Positions 44,701-52,432 of a DNA stretch of 64,000 nt are shown here, piece after piece. Each line of letters opens with the position of its first letter. Within the stretch, counting starts at the first letter, position 1. Where the stretch lies: the NCBI RefSeq assembly GCF_024170005.1, contig NZ_JALJXJ010000015.1:1-64000 (forward strand), written 5' to 3'. Under the pieces are notes generated by a model. It did not search any database and was not told where the DNA came from. It saw only the letters and a list, made by a program, of their open reading frames with translations. The position numbers and the translations under genes are program-made. This DNA comes from Azospirillum lipoferum (GTDB taxonomy: Bacteria; Pseudomonadota; Alphaproteobacteria; Azospirillales; Azospirillaceae).

Positions 44701-45717
44701 CAGGCGGCGCTGTCCCCGCTCCAGCAGCTCACCGGCACCACCTCCACCACGCCGCGCTACAGCGCTCCGGCATCGGTCCAGACGGCGTGGGACACCCTGT
44801 CCGTGGCCCAGCAGGGCGGCATTGCCCAGGCCATGGGCTGGGGCGGGCAGGTGGACGAGGCCTTCAACTTCTGGCTCGGCTCGTCGGCCAGCCGCCGATC
44901 CGATTTCGAGTCGCGTGTCCTGGCGGCCGGTGGCGGGGCATCCACGCCGCGGTACGGCGCGCCTGCCGACGTGCAGTCGGGATGGGACGGGCTGTCCGGT
45001 GCCCAGCAGGTCGGGATCGTCCGGGCGATGGGCTGGACCGGATCCATCGATCAGGCCTTCAACGCCTGGCTGGCGACCGATGGCAGCCGTGCCGCCACCT
45101 TCGAGAGCCACGTCAGGACCATAGCCGGCGGGGCGGTCTATTCGGCATCTGCCGACATCATGCGGGCCTGGGAGGCGCTGTCGGCCGACCAGCAGGCCCT
45201 GGCCGTCCGGATGGCCGGATACCCCGGCGGCGTGGACGCCGGCCTCAACGCCTGGGTCCGGCTCGGTCATCAGGCCGATTTCGAGTCGGCGGTCCGGGCG
45301 CGGGCAAAGGCCGCCGGCATCCCCAGATTCTGGACCGGTACCCTGTCCACGCCGCCGGGCGCGATGTGGGTCGGCGAGACCGGACCCGAACTGCTGTGGC
45401 AGGGCGGCGGGGCGGCGGTGGCCTCGTCGGCGGACTCGCTCCGGATCGTCGGCATGCACCAGACGGCGGCGAACGACAGCTCCCCGCCGCCCGTCGCTCC
45501 GATCCGGCCGCCGGCCGGGCCGCTGGCGTCCGACAACCGGGAAATCCTGGCGGTGCTGCGCGACATCGCCCGCCGCATCGAGCGGCTGGAGACGAGCATC
45601 CACGAAGCCGAGGGCGAGGCGCAGACCCAGCGCAGCCGCATCGCCCAGGACGAAATCACGCTGATGCGCCAGCAGTTGGACGAGCTGCGGGAGCAGCAGG
45701 TCAAGCGCGCCGCGTAA
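38701..45717 (+). CDS. Tail length tape measure protein with lytic transglycosylase domain
   Basis: 2338 aa, the largest gene here. N-terminal coiled-coil part (SVGYEDRASAAANAVADAIR, VARLGKGSEQLAKSFSDTER); a lambda gpH-like tape-measure domain (MGNLASVILDTASQLGGGQG, QQGLQAVEAVGG); a goose-type lysozyme/SLT domain around residues 965-1095 with catalytic Glu about 996 (AIAKMESGF), SAGAMGVMQLMPGTAKWLG and TAAAAYNAGPTRVQQYL; a Gly/Ala-rich hydrophobic stretch (about 1340-1420) likely to enter the membrane; long helices; and three imperfect repeats of about 60 residues near the C-terminus. By the lambda rule of roughly 0.15 nm per residue, the tail could be up to about 350 nm long. The SLT domain would open peptidoglycan. 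Confidence 0.93.
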   Translation: MTTQVESLSVGYEDRASAAANAVADAIRHLGEEAQTAESRVARLGKGSEQLAKSFSDTERLAAKVTAATKQFRQALDELDRSELNLVEKEKLRTSILQQQEQAVQRVTAQQERYLAGMRAMEAAAGAQTAGMAASTAAAGDRTGALDRNYDAATRLIQQEATLNKIHRESAGTARLTANEMGNLASVILDTASQLGGGQGPFLILMQQGLQAVEAVGGVSRAMALLASPAGLATMGALALGGAMAVVIERAVEVSAHTRRLSVDIQAMGNASGVSAGQLRAIETQLRQQGVSSDAAFASVRTLAGARGLPSSILGDVASIGRNMAAGTDDVAESVKGLTDTLTEGYTGIRKLDDQFNFLTVDERRQIEAMARHGDQAGVLKTSVDALHRQFDGLHEKALSPAGAAMERLSAGYNRLLDSIASRPIVIKGLEALALLLDRTAGSIGEPTKAERVASIRRELSDLDAQYSRLPEATSGIQATHEAIILRRIDLMQQLTKLEKENSAGQPSQISTGAPRTAGTSNARSGMPDPAAAKYVSEQATAFERLSEAMQGNAAQRTLAQAEMQAEEDISNRRLRGTAADEIRIIRQKEALLQLTVAVNDNNRAAAAEVAGADLVARAYGQSTAAVREAEIQSKALTEVARGTIEPYDAIVKRLRLLDDAQRKVQAASFDATLRQQVEDANRLAAAWGNGADAAREAGLANEALAEARKRGLDPSRDAGQIRDIGAGILARDAAQRSQQFAQMAAEQRRAVDLANAEYDTLGQSNAERAKTLAVLQTTNELRDKGVDLTDAGTQAYIRQAGELARFKSQMQDAAQNAASVAQPIATAFEDVILGAKKAGDAGKALAEELRRVFVHTVITKPAETWLTGTLTKLMSGPIDPVNDNTPKPANDPGTLDRIVGSVKGGLGSSSDNAMWVRMAGSASAVALDPQALTGRPMPVAVKDDKGAGIAGLPVTDAAPLPVAIKDGGQVADLIRSESRAQGVPEEVGLAIAKMESGFRQYHADGRLLTSSAGAMGVMQLMPGTAKWLGVDATDTQENVRGGIKYLAMLGRQFGGDWTTAAAAYNAGPTRVQQYLTQGRALPAETVTYIERFGATVKTVGTDVSVLGTRVGGVTKAQEDALQAQLDAANTAKVATGSAQDLNASQSALVASVLGTTAANDNAASVIEVQSRAVSHIGENAISAAGHLDDAADGAKALAKASDSAGDTLLAGAQSVYNGFSDAVSGIWNWVAGLFSGVSGGGAATSTTSGQAGAASGSSGGVGNLLSLGSKFMPSSWTSSITSSIDSWGASALGIGTAAAPGMTAAAGGAAQAAGVAAVPGGITNAAVANGAVTGGLTSYLGPIGGGFAAGSLIGPMVANGNKAVGGLAGAASGAAVGALIGSVIPGIGTLVGALIGGASGGLGGLLGTQKPTVGPTASADITINTGGKSATSGNYLTDNDGDPKAAQQLGSAFSAIFTAAASGGGVLAKDFGIGQTATKGLYVAGSVPYKEFGKGDDALGNLLRYTLLEQGGLTNAGPNVTKAIQNTKASSYEDAAKDIGLGATIDAGITALSELDKSLAGVTRSAKNATTESLKPMLEELDRAKKLGIGDSYVGLATAQLKGYLEQLKNPVDWTQGEQDMATLTGQFQALRDAAVQLDPALATTVDQIEAETRARTKQRAETDAKRLLNSASGHEFLNQITDLGDTRDKSARNLAAAGADISVAGDIFNAALTSLLTDLNPSELDLVTRSFGGDIGALAQTLKTTGKAAVEAAANLRAYNADLQSRMHAAVGNVRGSGLLTLDQQQSVEMAKAKADGYDTSVLALVQGAERGQKAFELAQADVLAWYDQEIGARQTFIGELQDGALKVAQAAKQFAAARDALAISSDAPISPQERLTEVKRQWDAALGTVRSATASDEDKDTARSNLINLGQTLVSIEKENSAGTARTLYDMVLGVEKELGTLAPDSAAATADAQIKVAQDSLKELQKARADAASMGQRQLGSLDGLKDTMGQSLAVWQAALSPLQQLTGTTSTTPRYSAPASVQTAWDTLSVAQQGGIAQAMGWGGQVDEAFNFWLGSSASRRSDFESRVLAAGGGASTPRYGAPADVQSGWDGLSGAQQVGIVRAMGWTGSIDQAFNAWLATDGSRAATFESHVRTIAGGAVYSASADIMRAWEALSADQQALAVRMAGYPGGVDAGLNAWVRLGHQADFESAVRARAKAAGIPRFWTGTLSTPPGAMWVGETGPELLWQGGGAAVASSADSLRIVGMHQTAANDSSPPPVAPIRPPAGPLASDNREILAVLRDIARRIERLETSIHEAEGEAQTQRSRIAQDEITLMRQQLDELREQQVKRAA

Positions 45718-45728
45718 CGGAGGGTTCC

Positions 45729-47309
45729 ATGGACATCCACCTCTACGACCTCGTGGCCTATCACAAGGCCTCGGGGCACCTGCACCGCTGGCCGCTCTGC
45801 GCCGGATCAGTCGCCTACCAGTCCCGCAGCGGCGACAATCCGCCATCGGTGACTTGGCTGCCGCTGGTCGGGCAATGGCCATCGGTGGCGGTCACGGCGG
45901 CGGCCGATGGCGCCAGGGCGCAGATCGACGACCTGCGGCTGATCAATGTCCGGCAGACCGACGACCTGCCGCGCCATGCCTCCGTCTACGACATGACGGC
46001 GGGGGTCTGGCTGCGCGTGCCGCTCGGCACCCGGCCGCTGAACCTGCTGCTGACCGATTACATCGTCCAGGCGGTGACGGAGCGGGTGGCGGCGGCCGGG
46101 GCACCGCTCGACACCGCGGTGACGGTCTGGCAGGCCAAGGCCGGCATGATTTCGCCGGATGTGACCGAGCTTAGGCTGCCGGTCTATGACCGCCAGCTGG
46201 ATTTCGACACGCCGATCCAGAAGGAGGACGCGAAATATGCCGGGACCGGCGGCTATGAGGGTCCGGAGACGCTGAAGAACGCGCTGAAGGAGCGGTGCTT
46301 CGGCCACTGCCCCATGGTGCAGCCGACCTATCTCGGCATCGTCGACTTCGGGAGCGGGGCCGGCGGGCTGCTGCATGTCTGGTCGGTGAATGGCGGCCTG
46401 CCCATCGCCGACGTGCCGCGGGGCTGGTCAGGCGGGGTCGCCGTCAGCAAGACGGCCGGCATCCCAGGTTCCAACCAGTTCCGGGTCGATGTCGCGACCG
46501 GCAGGATCCACACGGCGGTCCACTACGAGGACTTCCGGGTGGAGGTGAAGGGCGACAAGAGCGGCGGGGTCTGGAGGCGCTATATCGGCGAAGTGATCGC
46601 GTTTCTCGCCACCACGCATGGCGGGATCGTCAGCGCGGCCGATGTCGGCGGCATGGATGCGACCCCGCGCACCGTCGGGTTGTACCTGCCGGCTGGCGAC
46701 GGGCGCACCCACCGGGATGCCTATGGGAAGCTGGTCGGCAGCGTTCCGCGCGGCCGCTGGTTCGTCGATCTGCAGGATCGGCTGGTGGTGACCCGGCTGC
46801 CGCGGGCCATGGCGGCCACGCCGACCCGCTCATACAGCAAGGTCAGCGGCGCGACCGACGGCCTGAAGCCCACCGCTGGCGGCAGCGTGACGCCGACGAA
46901 GAAGGTCACCGTCCTTTATGCAGAAAACCCGAGCCCGACCGCTGCGGCTGTGGACGCCACGCCGGCAGACACTGCGCTGTGGACCCAGCAATGGCGCGAG
47001 TCGGACAGTGCGACCGATCCGGTAATTCAAGCCGCCTATGGGGTCAGCGCGAAGACCGATCGCATCGAGACGGCGCTGACCTTGAAGGCGGACGCCGACG
47101 CAGAGGCGCCGCTGTGGCTGGCCGAGAAGGCTTGGCCGCCGCAGCCCTACAGCCTGAAGGTGCGTGACGGGGCACCGGGGCTCTGGATCGGCGGCGCCGT
47201 CACCGTGGTGGACGACATCGCCGGCTTCGAGACCGGCGGTCCGCTGGTCATCACCGGCCGGACCAACCGCGACAAGGGCGGCGGCGCCACCCTCTATGGG
47301 GAGCGCTGA
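45729..47309 (+). CDS. Distal tail / baseplate-hub-like protein (526 aa)
   Basis: MDIHLYDLVAYHKASGHLHR begins a mostly beta protein with SVTWLPLVGQWPSVAVTAAA, IVQAVTERVAAAGAPLDTAV and a later DGAPGLWIGGAVTVVDDIAG. GGAGGG lies before the ATG. Position right after the tape measure, on the distal side, suggests the tail tip (Dit or Tal-like). I do not recognise a named family. Gly/Thr-rich loops and a Tyr/Trp-rich core fit a structural protein exposed at the tail end. Confidence 0.65.
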   Translation: MDIHLYDLVAYHKASGHLHRWPLCAGSVAYQSRSGDNPPSVTWLPLVGQWPSVAVTAAADGARAQIDDLRLINVRQTDDLPRHASVYDMTAGVWLRVPLGTRPLNLLLTDYIVQAVTERVAAAGAPLDTAVTVWQAKAGMISPDVTELRLPVYDRQLDFDTPIQKEDAKYAGTGGYEGPETLKNALKERCFGHCPMVQPTYLGIVDFGSGAGGLLHVWSVNGGLPIADVPRGWSGGVAVSKTAGIPGSNQFRVDVATGRIHTAVHYEDFRVEVKGDKSGGVWRRYIGEVIAFLATTHGGIVSAADVGGMDATPRTVGLYLPAGDGRTHRDAYGKLVGSVPRGRWFVDLQDRLVVTRLPRAMAATPTRSYSKVSGATDGLKPTAGGSVTPTKKVTVLYAENPSPTAAAVDATPADTALWTQQWRESDSATDPVIQAAYGVSAKTDRIETALTLKADADAEAPLWLAEKAWPPQPYSLKVRDGAPGLWIGGAVTVVDDIAGFETGGPLVITGRTNRDKGGGATLYGER

Positions 47310-47311
47310 TC

Positions 47312-48274
47312 ATGCCCGGGTCGACCTACGCCTATCTCGCCGACCGCAACGAGGTGCAGAACGGTCCGCTCGATAACCCGGCCACCATCGCCAGCTCTGC
47401 CGCTTGGGCACTCACCGCCCCGCTGACCTCCATGCTGACCACGCCGGTTTCTGACCGGGCGGTTTGCCTGACCAAGGGCGACGTGGACTATGCCACCGGG
47501 GCGCCGATCAATCCGGTGGTCGTCACCCTGACCTGGCAGTTCCCGATCTTCCTGTCGGTGGCGTCGCTGCTCGACACCAACCTCCGCCAGAACGCCTTCT
47601 ATCGGATGGAGGCGTTCGGCGATGCCGGGATGACGGAGCTGGTGGCGACGTCCGTGGTCGACGGGGTGGACGCCAACGTGGTTCCACCGCTGACCGATCC
47701 GGAGACCATGCCGGCCGGCGCGCCCAACCAGATGCGCGGTGATCTCGATCCACGGGACTTCGCCCTGTTGCCCACGAACATCCACTGCGTGGTGCCGCAG
47801 GTTCCGGTGGTGGCGATCCGTTGGACCCTGTGGGGAGGTGCCTTCCGGCCGGACAGCAGCGAGGACACCGGCTATCGGATCGGCCTCGCCTGGGCTGGCG
47901 ACGGCCTGATCTTCTCCCGGCATGTCGGGAAGTCCGGTGAAGGGGTCAAGGACAACGACGAGGTGATTACCGGTTCCGGCGGTTCGGCATGGGTGGAAGA
48001 AGGCATCGCCAAGCGGACGGTGACCATCGGCCGCGAGGTGACCGACCGGAAACTGCGGGACGAGCTGTTCAAGATGGCCCTGCGCTCCGGCAAGCGTCGG
48101 CCACTGCTCTACCTGCCCAGCATCGGTGACTCGTCCAACCCGTCCCGTACCGCCGACCCGGCCGCGAACTTCCTCTATGGCGGCCTCTACCGGCGATCCT
48201 CCGACCACAGCCAGAGCTACGTCAGCTCCCGCTACACCTCGACCAGTATCGAACTGGAGGAGTTCAAGGAATGA
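47312..48274 (+). CDS. Tail tip protein of unknown family (320 aa)
   Basis: MPGSTYAYLADRNEVQNGPL, VVVTLTWQFPIFLSVASLLD, AKRTVTIGREVTDRKLRDEL and YLPSIGDSSNPSRTADPAAN are the clearest segments; mostly beta, no signal peptide. It begins two bases after the previous stop and overlaps the fibre gene by four (ATGA), so these three are translated as a unit. The second half, with REVTDRKLRDELFKMALRSG, could be the attachment surface for the fibre. Confidence 0.6.
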   Translation: MPGSTYAYLADRNEVQNGPLDNPATIASSAAWALTAPLTSMLTTPVSDRAVCLTKGDVDYATGAPINPVVVTLTWQFPIFLSVASLLDTNLRQNAFYRMEAFGDAGMTELVATSVVDGVDANVVPPLTDPETMPAGAPNQMRGDLDPRDFALLPTNIHCVVPQVPVVAIRWTLWGGAFRPDSSEDTGYRIGLAWAGDGLIFSRHVGKSGEGVKDNDEVITGSGGSAWVEEGIAKRTVTIGREVTDRKLRDELFKMALRSGKRRPLLYLPSIGDSSNPSRTADPAANFLYGGLYRRSSDHSQSYVSSRYTSTSIELEEFKE

Positions 48275-50622
48275 GTCTCTTCACCGAGGCGATTGATCGC
48301 CTGAGGCAGTACAATCTCGGCATCTACAACGCGGCCTCCAACCTCTTCGGGCTGTCCGGTGTCGGCGGCATGGCGGCGAATTGGTCCCGCCACAGCAAGG
48401 ATGTCGCCACCGTCGGCGAAGGGGTGGCGTCCTTGGCTGATGCGGCTACCGCCAGCCAGACCTCCGCCGCTGGTTCTGCCATCGCAGCAGGCAACAGCGC
48501 AACGGCGGCCCATACCTCCGAAGTGGCCGCCGCGGGCAGTGCATCCGCTGCCGCCGGAAGTGCGACATCGGCGGCCGGCAGCGCAACCGCTGCCGCTGGC
48601 AGCGCCGGTGCGGCCGCGGGCAGTGCATCTGCCGCCGCCAGCAGCGCCACATGGGCCGATCAGCTGGCTTCGGCTGTCGGCGGAACAGTGGCGGCGGTCC
48701 GCGGTAGTTGGTTGACCACAATTGCCGACGCGGACGCCGGGAACGGCAAGGTCTGGGCCAACAATGCGACGCTGACCGCCGCAACCGTCGTCTACATCGA
48801 CAATGTCGACGTCGTCGGAACCAGTGTTACCGCAGTGGTCGATCGCTGGGGCGCCAGCACCAATGCCGTCAAGGGCACTCTGCGGATTGCCCACCGGACC
48901 GACCTGACGAAATGGGTGGAGTTCCAGGTCACGGGCGCCGTGATCAATGGCGGTGGGTATCGCAAGATCCCGGTTTCCGGTGGCACGGGGCCGGGCGGCT
49001 TTGCCAGCGGTGATGTAGTGGGGGTGGGTTTCAGCCGGGCCGGCGATGCCGGCGTTACGCCTACCGGCGACGTGAACCCCACAGCGAACAGCATCGTGCA
49101 ACGCAACAGCAGCGGCGATGTGATCGCTTACGGCCTGCTGGGGGCCTACTCGTCATTGAGCGGGACCAACGTCAGCGCCGTGATGACTGAGACGGACGGC
49201 ACCGCCGATTCGAAGATCTGGAACAAGAACATCAACAACGGAGTAATGACTGATTACACCGCCAACGACGCAGATACCGTTAGAACGGCATGGCGCACCA
49301 TCACTCGCACTGGCGGTGTAGTTACGAGTATCGATTACAAAATCGCACCTACCGTCAATGGCAATCCAATTGCTGGCGGCCTGACCGCGGTGACGCAAAC
49401 CGGAAATGCGACTCTGGTCAGAAATCAGAGCTTCATCGCCAACAGCGCGTCTACCTTGACCTTTACCCTACCCACGCCTGCTGCCGTTGGTGACCGTTTC
49501 GAGGTGGTCGGTGCCGGCACGGGCGGCTGGAAGATCGCACAGAACGCCAACCAGTATATCAATTTCAACGGCAAGACGACGGCGACCGGCATTGGCGACG
49601 GTATCCAGTCGACCGATTACCGCGATTGCATTGAGCTGATCTGCACGGTGGCAAACACCGCGTTCACGGTGGTCGACAGCCAAGGAAGCCCGCAAGCCTC
49701 CGGCGACGCAGGCTACATCCTATCCTCGAGCTATTGGGCCAGCACGACGCCGATCCAGGCCCTCAAGAGCGTCTGGTCCTACAGCATGGGATCCGGGACG
49801 GGTCGCTTTGTCGGCACCGGCATGAGCACGTCGCGCACCAACGTCTGCGCTCTGCACAATTCCACCTACGCCTGGACGCTCGGCGGCTCGCCCGTTCCGT
49901 CCAGCCCAAGCGGCAGCAACGCGATCGATCGGATGGCCTTTGGCACCGAGGTGATGACGACGATCGCCAACACCACGCCCGACAGCTACAACGTCGGTGC
50001 CGGCATGGACTTCAATGCCACGATCGGCAAGAGCTATCGCTGGCGGCCGTGGGCGGGCGATATGAACCAAAGTTGGGGCACCGTCTCGCGCTTCACTTGG
50101 TCGACCGAGACGGCCGGCAATGTCAGCACAGCTTCTGCCCCCAACGAACAGCGCGTCGCACCGGTCACCAGCTCCGGCACGATCTGCTACACCTATGGCG
50201 ACGAGCAGACGACGGCGACGATCAACAAGCTGATCGCCAGCAACGAGACCAGCACGAACGGCTGGGGTAGCATGGACACCGGCATGTCCAGCGCTGCAGG
50301 CGTCACCAGCTCGACGCGCGGCTATGTGCTGTCCGGCCATTGGGCCGGCTCTCTCTCGACCCGCGCCGGAGCGCTGACGTACGCCAGCGAGACTTTCGCC
50401 ACCCTCGGCAACATCATGACCGCTGCCCGCAGGGAACCCGGCGCTTTCAACAATGCGACCAAAGCTTTCCTGGTCGGCGGCTACGACGGCAGCACTTACC
50501 AGAACAACGTCCAAATCTTCACCTTTGCGACCGAGGCATCGGCTGCCGGCACAGCGATTTCCGGCCAGACCATCGGCGATTATTACGGTCGCGCCAGCAC
50601 TCAATCGGGAGGCTATCTCTGA
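48271..50622 (+). CDS. Tail fibre with Ala/Ser heptad stalk and Kelch-like repeats
   Basis: 783 aa. N-terminal anchor (about 1-60), then a region of heptads such as AAGSATS AAGSATA AAGSAGA (about 85-130) typical of trimeric phage fibre shafts. The middle is beta-rich (KGTLRIAHRTDLTKWVEFQV). From about residue 500 to the end come six tandem repeats of about 47 residues, each with a FATE/YASET-like strand followed by a GY-GG or GYVLSG turn, as in Kelch beta-propellers. It is probably the receptor-binding protein. It overlaps the preceding and following genes by 4 and 1 bases. Confidence 0.8.
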   Translation: MSLFTEAIDRLRQYNLGIYNAASNLFGLSGVGGMAANWSRHSKDVATVGEGVASLADAATASQTSAAGSAIAAGNSATAAHTSEVAAAGSASAAAGSATSAAGSATAAAGSAGAAAGSASAAASSATWADQLASAVGGTVAAVRGSWLTTIADADAGNGKVWANNATLTAATVVYIDNVDVVGTSVTAVVDRWGASTNAVKGTLRIAHRTDLTKWVEFQVTGAVINGGGYRKIPVSGGTGPGGFASGDVVGVGFSRAGDAGVTPTGDVNPTANSIVQRNSSGDVIAYGLLGAYSSLSGTNVSAVMTETDGTADSKIWNKNINNGVMTDYTANDADTVRTAWRTITRTGGVVTSIDYKIAPTVNGNPIAGGLTAVTQTGNATLVRNQSFIANSASTLTFTLPTPAAVGDRFEVVGAGTGGWKIAQNANQYINFNGKTTATGIGDGIQSTDYRDCIELICTVANTAFTVVDSQGSPQASGDAGYILSSSYWASTTPIQALKSVWSYSMGSGTGRFVGTGMSTSRTNVCALHNSTYAWTLGGSPVPSSPSGSNAIDRMAFGTEVMTTIANTTPDSYNVGAGMDFNATIGKSYRWRPWAGDMNQSWGTVSRFTWSTETAGNVSTASAPNEQRVAPVTSSGTICYTYGDEQTTATINKLIASNETSTNGWGSMDTGMSSAAGVTSSTRGYVLSGHWAGSLSTRAGALTYASETFATLGNIMTAARREPGAFNNATKAFLVGGYDGSTYQNNVQIFTFATEASAAGTAISGQTIGDYYGRASTQSGGYL

Positions 50623-51245
50623 TGCCCAGCATCAACATCGAAGCCCTGGAACGCGAGATCCTAGAAGCGGCCGAGCATGTCCCCTTCGGAAACTCCGCTT
50701 TCCAAACCACCCACTTTACCGGCGGTGACGAAAGCGGGCGCAGCACGGCGCGGCGTGTGCGTGCCCTGCTGCTCAACATCGACAGCAAAATCCAGGCGCT
50801 GCGCGAGAACCATTTCTTCCAGCAGGAGCACCAGATCGATCTCGACGAGGCCGATCACAAGCTGACCGATCCCGATCTCGATTCCTTCGAACGCCGCCGG
50901 CTGCTGCTGAAGAAGGAGCGCGCAGCGCTTGGTGTCGCCCGCGCCGCCAAGCTGCTGCGCGACGCCATCGCAGAGATCGAGGTGATGTATCAGGAATGGA
51001 AGTCGCTGCCCCCGGTCGAGAGCCGCCAACAGTTCGAGGAAGAGGAGCACCGCTACTGGATCGACCGGCTGGTCGGCAACGCGGTCATGCAGATCAAATC
51101 GGGTGGCCGGATCGAGGTCGGTACGATCGAGGCGCTGCATCAGATCGGCGTTCATGACGTGCTGGTGGCCAAGGAGGGCGACGTCCATCTGGTGGGGCCG
51201 GCCGCTGAGATGCTGGCCTTGGAAGACAAGAAGGAGGCAGCCTGA
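50622..51245 (+). CDS. Fibre-associated coiled-coil protein (207 aa), unknown family
   Basis: Long helices dominate (DSKIQALRENHFFQQEHQID, DSFERRRLLLKKERAALGVA, DAIAEIEVMYQEWKSLP); a C-terminal beta-like segment is KSGGRIEVGTIEALHQIGVH. It starts at the overlap with the fibre stop (TGATG). Genes in this place often encode fibre assembly chaperones or small fibre accessories, an inference from position only. Confidence 0.6.
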   Translation: MPSINIEALEREILEAAEHVPFGNSAFQTTHFTGGDESGRSTARRVRALLLNIDSKIQALRENHFFQQEHQIDLDEADHKLTDPDLDSFERRRLLLKKERAALGVARAAKLLRDAIAEIEVMYQEWKSLPPVESRQQFEEEEHRYWIDRLVGNAVMQIKSGGRIEVGTIEALHQIGVHDVLVAKEGDVHLVGPAAEMLALEDKKEAA

Positions 51246-51604
51246 TGATCCGCTTCTATGTGACGTGCCGGCCGATTTACATGCCGACCGAGCGTGGCTT
51301 TTGGTTGATGCCCCGCCATCTGCTGGAGCGGAGTTTCACCGGCATGCCGCTACGGTATGACATCATCGTCTGGGACGAGACGAAGGACGGCCGGGCGCTT
51401 TACCAGATCGACGTCGACACGCTGGAACATCGGGACGTGGTGATTGAGGCGCTGGCGTGGTTTGGCTGCCATCAGAAGACATTGGGCAGCGCCAAGGCTC
51501 TGGCGGAGCTGCTGACCGGGCAGGTGTATGAGCTGACCGGAGACGCGACCGCCACTCATTGCTCCGACAGCGAAGGGCTGGTTGCTCCGGTACCGCCGGC
51601 CTGA
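51245..51604 (+). CDS. Hypothetical protein after the fibre genes (119 aa)
   Basis: MIRFYVTCRPIYMPTERGFW, ERSFTGMPLRYDIIVWDETK and IDVDTLEHRDVVIEALAWFG suggest a mixed alpha/beta fold. It overlaps the previous stop (TGATG). No family recognised; its place between fibre and lysis genes is where tail fibre assembly proteins are often found. Confidence 0.55.
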   Translation: MIRFYVTCRPIYMPTERGFWLMPRHLLERSFTGMPLRYDIIVWDETKDGRALYQIDVDTLEHRDVVIEALAWFGCHQKTLGSAKALAELLTGQVYELTGDATATHCSDSEGLVAPVPPA

Positions 51605-51642
51605 TCGACCGCGCCAAACACTCCCACCCTTGCCCATCCCCG

Positions 51643-51664
51643 GCCGCCTGTGAGCGGCTTTTTT
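51643..51664 (+). terminator. Intrinsic terminator after the tail operon
   Basis: GCCGC and GCGGC around a six-base loop, then TTTTTT. It separates the structural genes from the endolysin. Confidence 0.75.
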
Positions 51665-51689
51665 CATACCCGGAGCGTGCCCATGCCCG

Positions 51690-51806
51690 ATGTCCCTTCA
51701 CCCAGAGCAGGAGGTGCAGCAGGCGCTGGATGCCTGCGGTGGCTATAAGGACGCCGCCCTCCTGCTGCCGCCTGCCACCTGCCGACCGGCGATAGAAGCG
51801 TTATAG
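51690..51806 (+). pseudogene. Possible remnant of a helix-turn-helix gene (38 codons)
   Basis: MSLHPEQEVQQALDACGGYK then DAALLL resembles the start of Fis-type helix-turn-helix proteins (ALDACGGNxxxAARLLGI), but the frame then reads Pro-rich and stops. It probably is a truncated relic of a phage gene; a chance frame is also possible. Confidence 0.35.
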
Positions 51807-51844
51807 GCGCCCTGTAACGCATAATTCCCACTCGGGAGATTCCC

Positions 51845-52432
51845 ATGACCACCATGTCCACCGACACGGCGATCCCGCACGACCCCACCGAAGCCGTCAT
51901 CGACGCCATCCTCCGCCGGGAGGGCTGGCCGCGCTACACGGACCGGTCCAGCGACCGCGGCGGGCCGACGAAGGGCGGCATCACGCTGGCAACGCTGACG
52001 AGATGGCGGAAGCGCCCGGTCACCGCAACCGATGTCGCCGCGCTGGACGAGGCCGAGGTGCGGGCGATCTACCGCGCCCGGTACATCGAGGAACCGGGCT
52101 TCGTCGGCATCGCCGACGCCGCCCTGCGCGCCCTGGTGATCGACAGCGGCGTCAACCACGGAACCACCCGCGCCGGGAAATGGCTACAGGACGCGGTGAA
52201 TGACCTTGCCGGCCGGCCGCTCCTGAAGGTCGACGGCGCCGTCGGGCCGAAGACGCTCGCCGCGGTGAACGGCGCCGACGCGGCCGGGCTGTGGCGCTCG
52301 GTCTTCGTGGCCCGGATGTGCTTCTACGGCGACCTGATCTCAAGCGACGCGCGGAAGCGTGGCCGCACCGATGATCAGGCACTCAATGCCGCCGGCTGGC
52401 TCAACCGGTTGGCCGAGTTTATGGAGGTGTGA
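51845..52432 (+). CDS. Endolysin, glycoside hydrolase family 108 (N-acetylmuramidase)
   Basis: 195 aa, cytosolic without a signal peptide. The GH108 domain opens at AVIDAILRREGW with the catalytic Glu, followed by SSDRGGPTKGGITLATLTRW; ALVIDSGVNHGTTRAGKWLQ and the C-terminal peptidoglycan-binding part (KVDGAVGPKTLAAVNGADAA, ICARMCFY-like VARMCFYGDLI) complete it. It cleaves the glycan for host lysis. GGGAG is in place before the ATG at 51845. No clear holin gene is beside it; a 16-codon frame follows at 52435. Confidence 0.9.
   Translation: MTTMSTDTAIPHDPTEAVIDAILRREGWPRYTDRSSDRGGPTKGGITLATLTRWRKRPVTATDVAALDEAEVRAIYRARYIEEPGFVGIADAALRALVIDSGVNHGTTRAGKWLQDAVNDLAGRPLLKVDGAVGPKTLAAVNGADAAGLWRSVFVARMCFYGDLISSDARKRGRTDDQALNAAGWLNRLAEFMEV

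Noticed and set aside
44181..45728. Extra N-terminal 516 codons on the 526-aa tail tip protein
   Set aside because: They lie inside the tape measure in another frame; the ATG at 45729 with its GGAGGG is the real start.
43144..45882. 912-codon minus-strand frame over the tape measure
   Set aside because: Shadow of a clearly coding tape measure with SLT and helix features.
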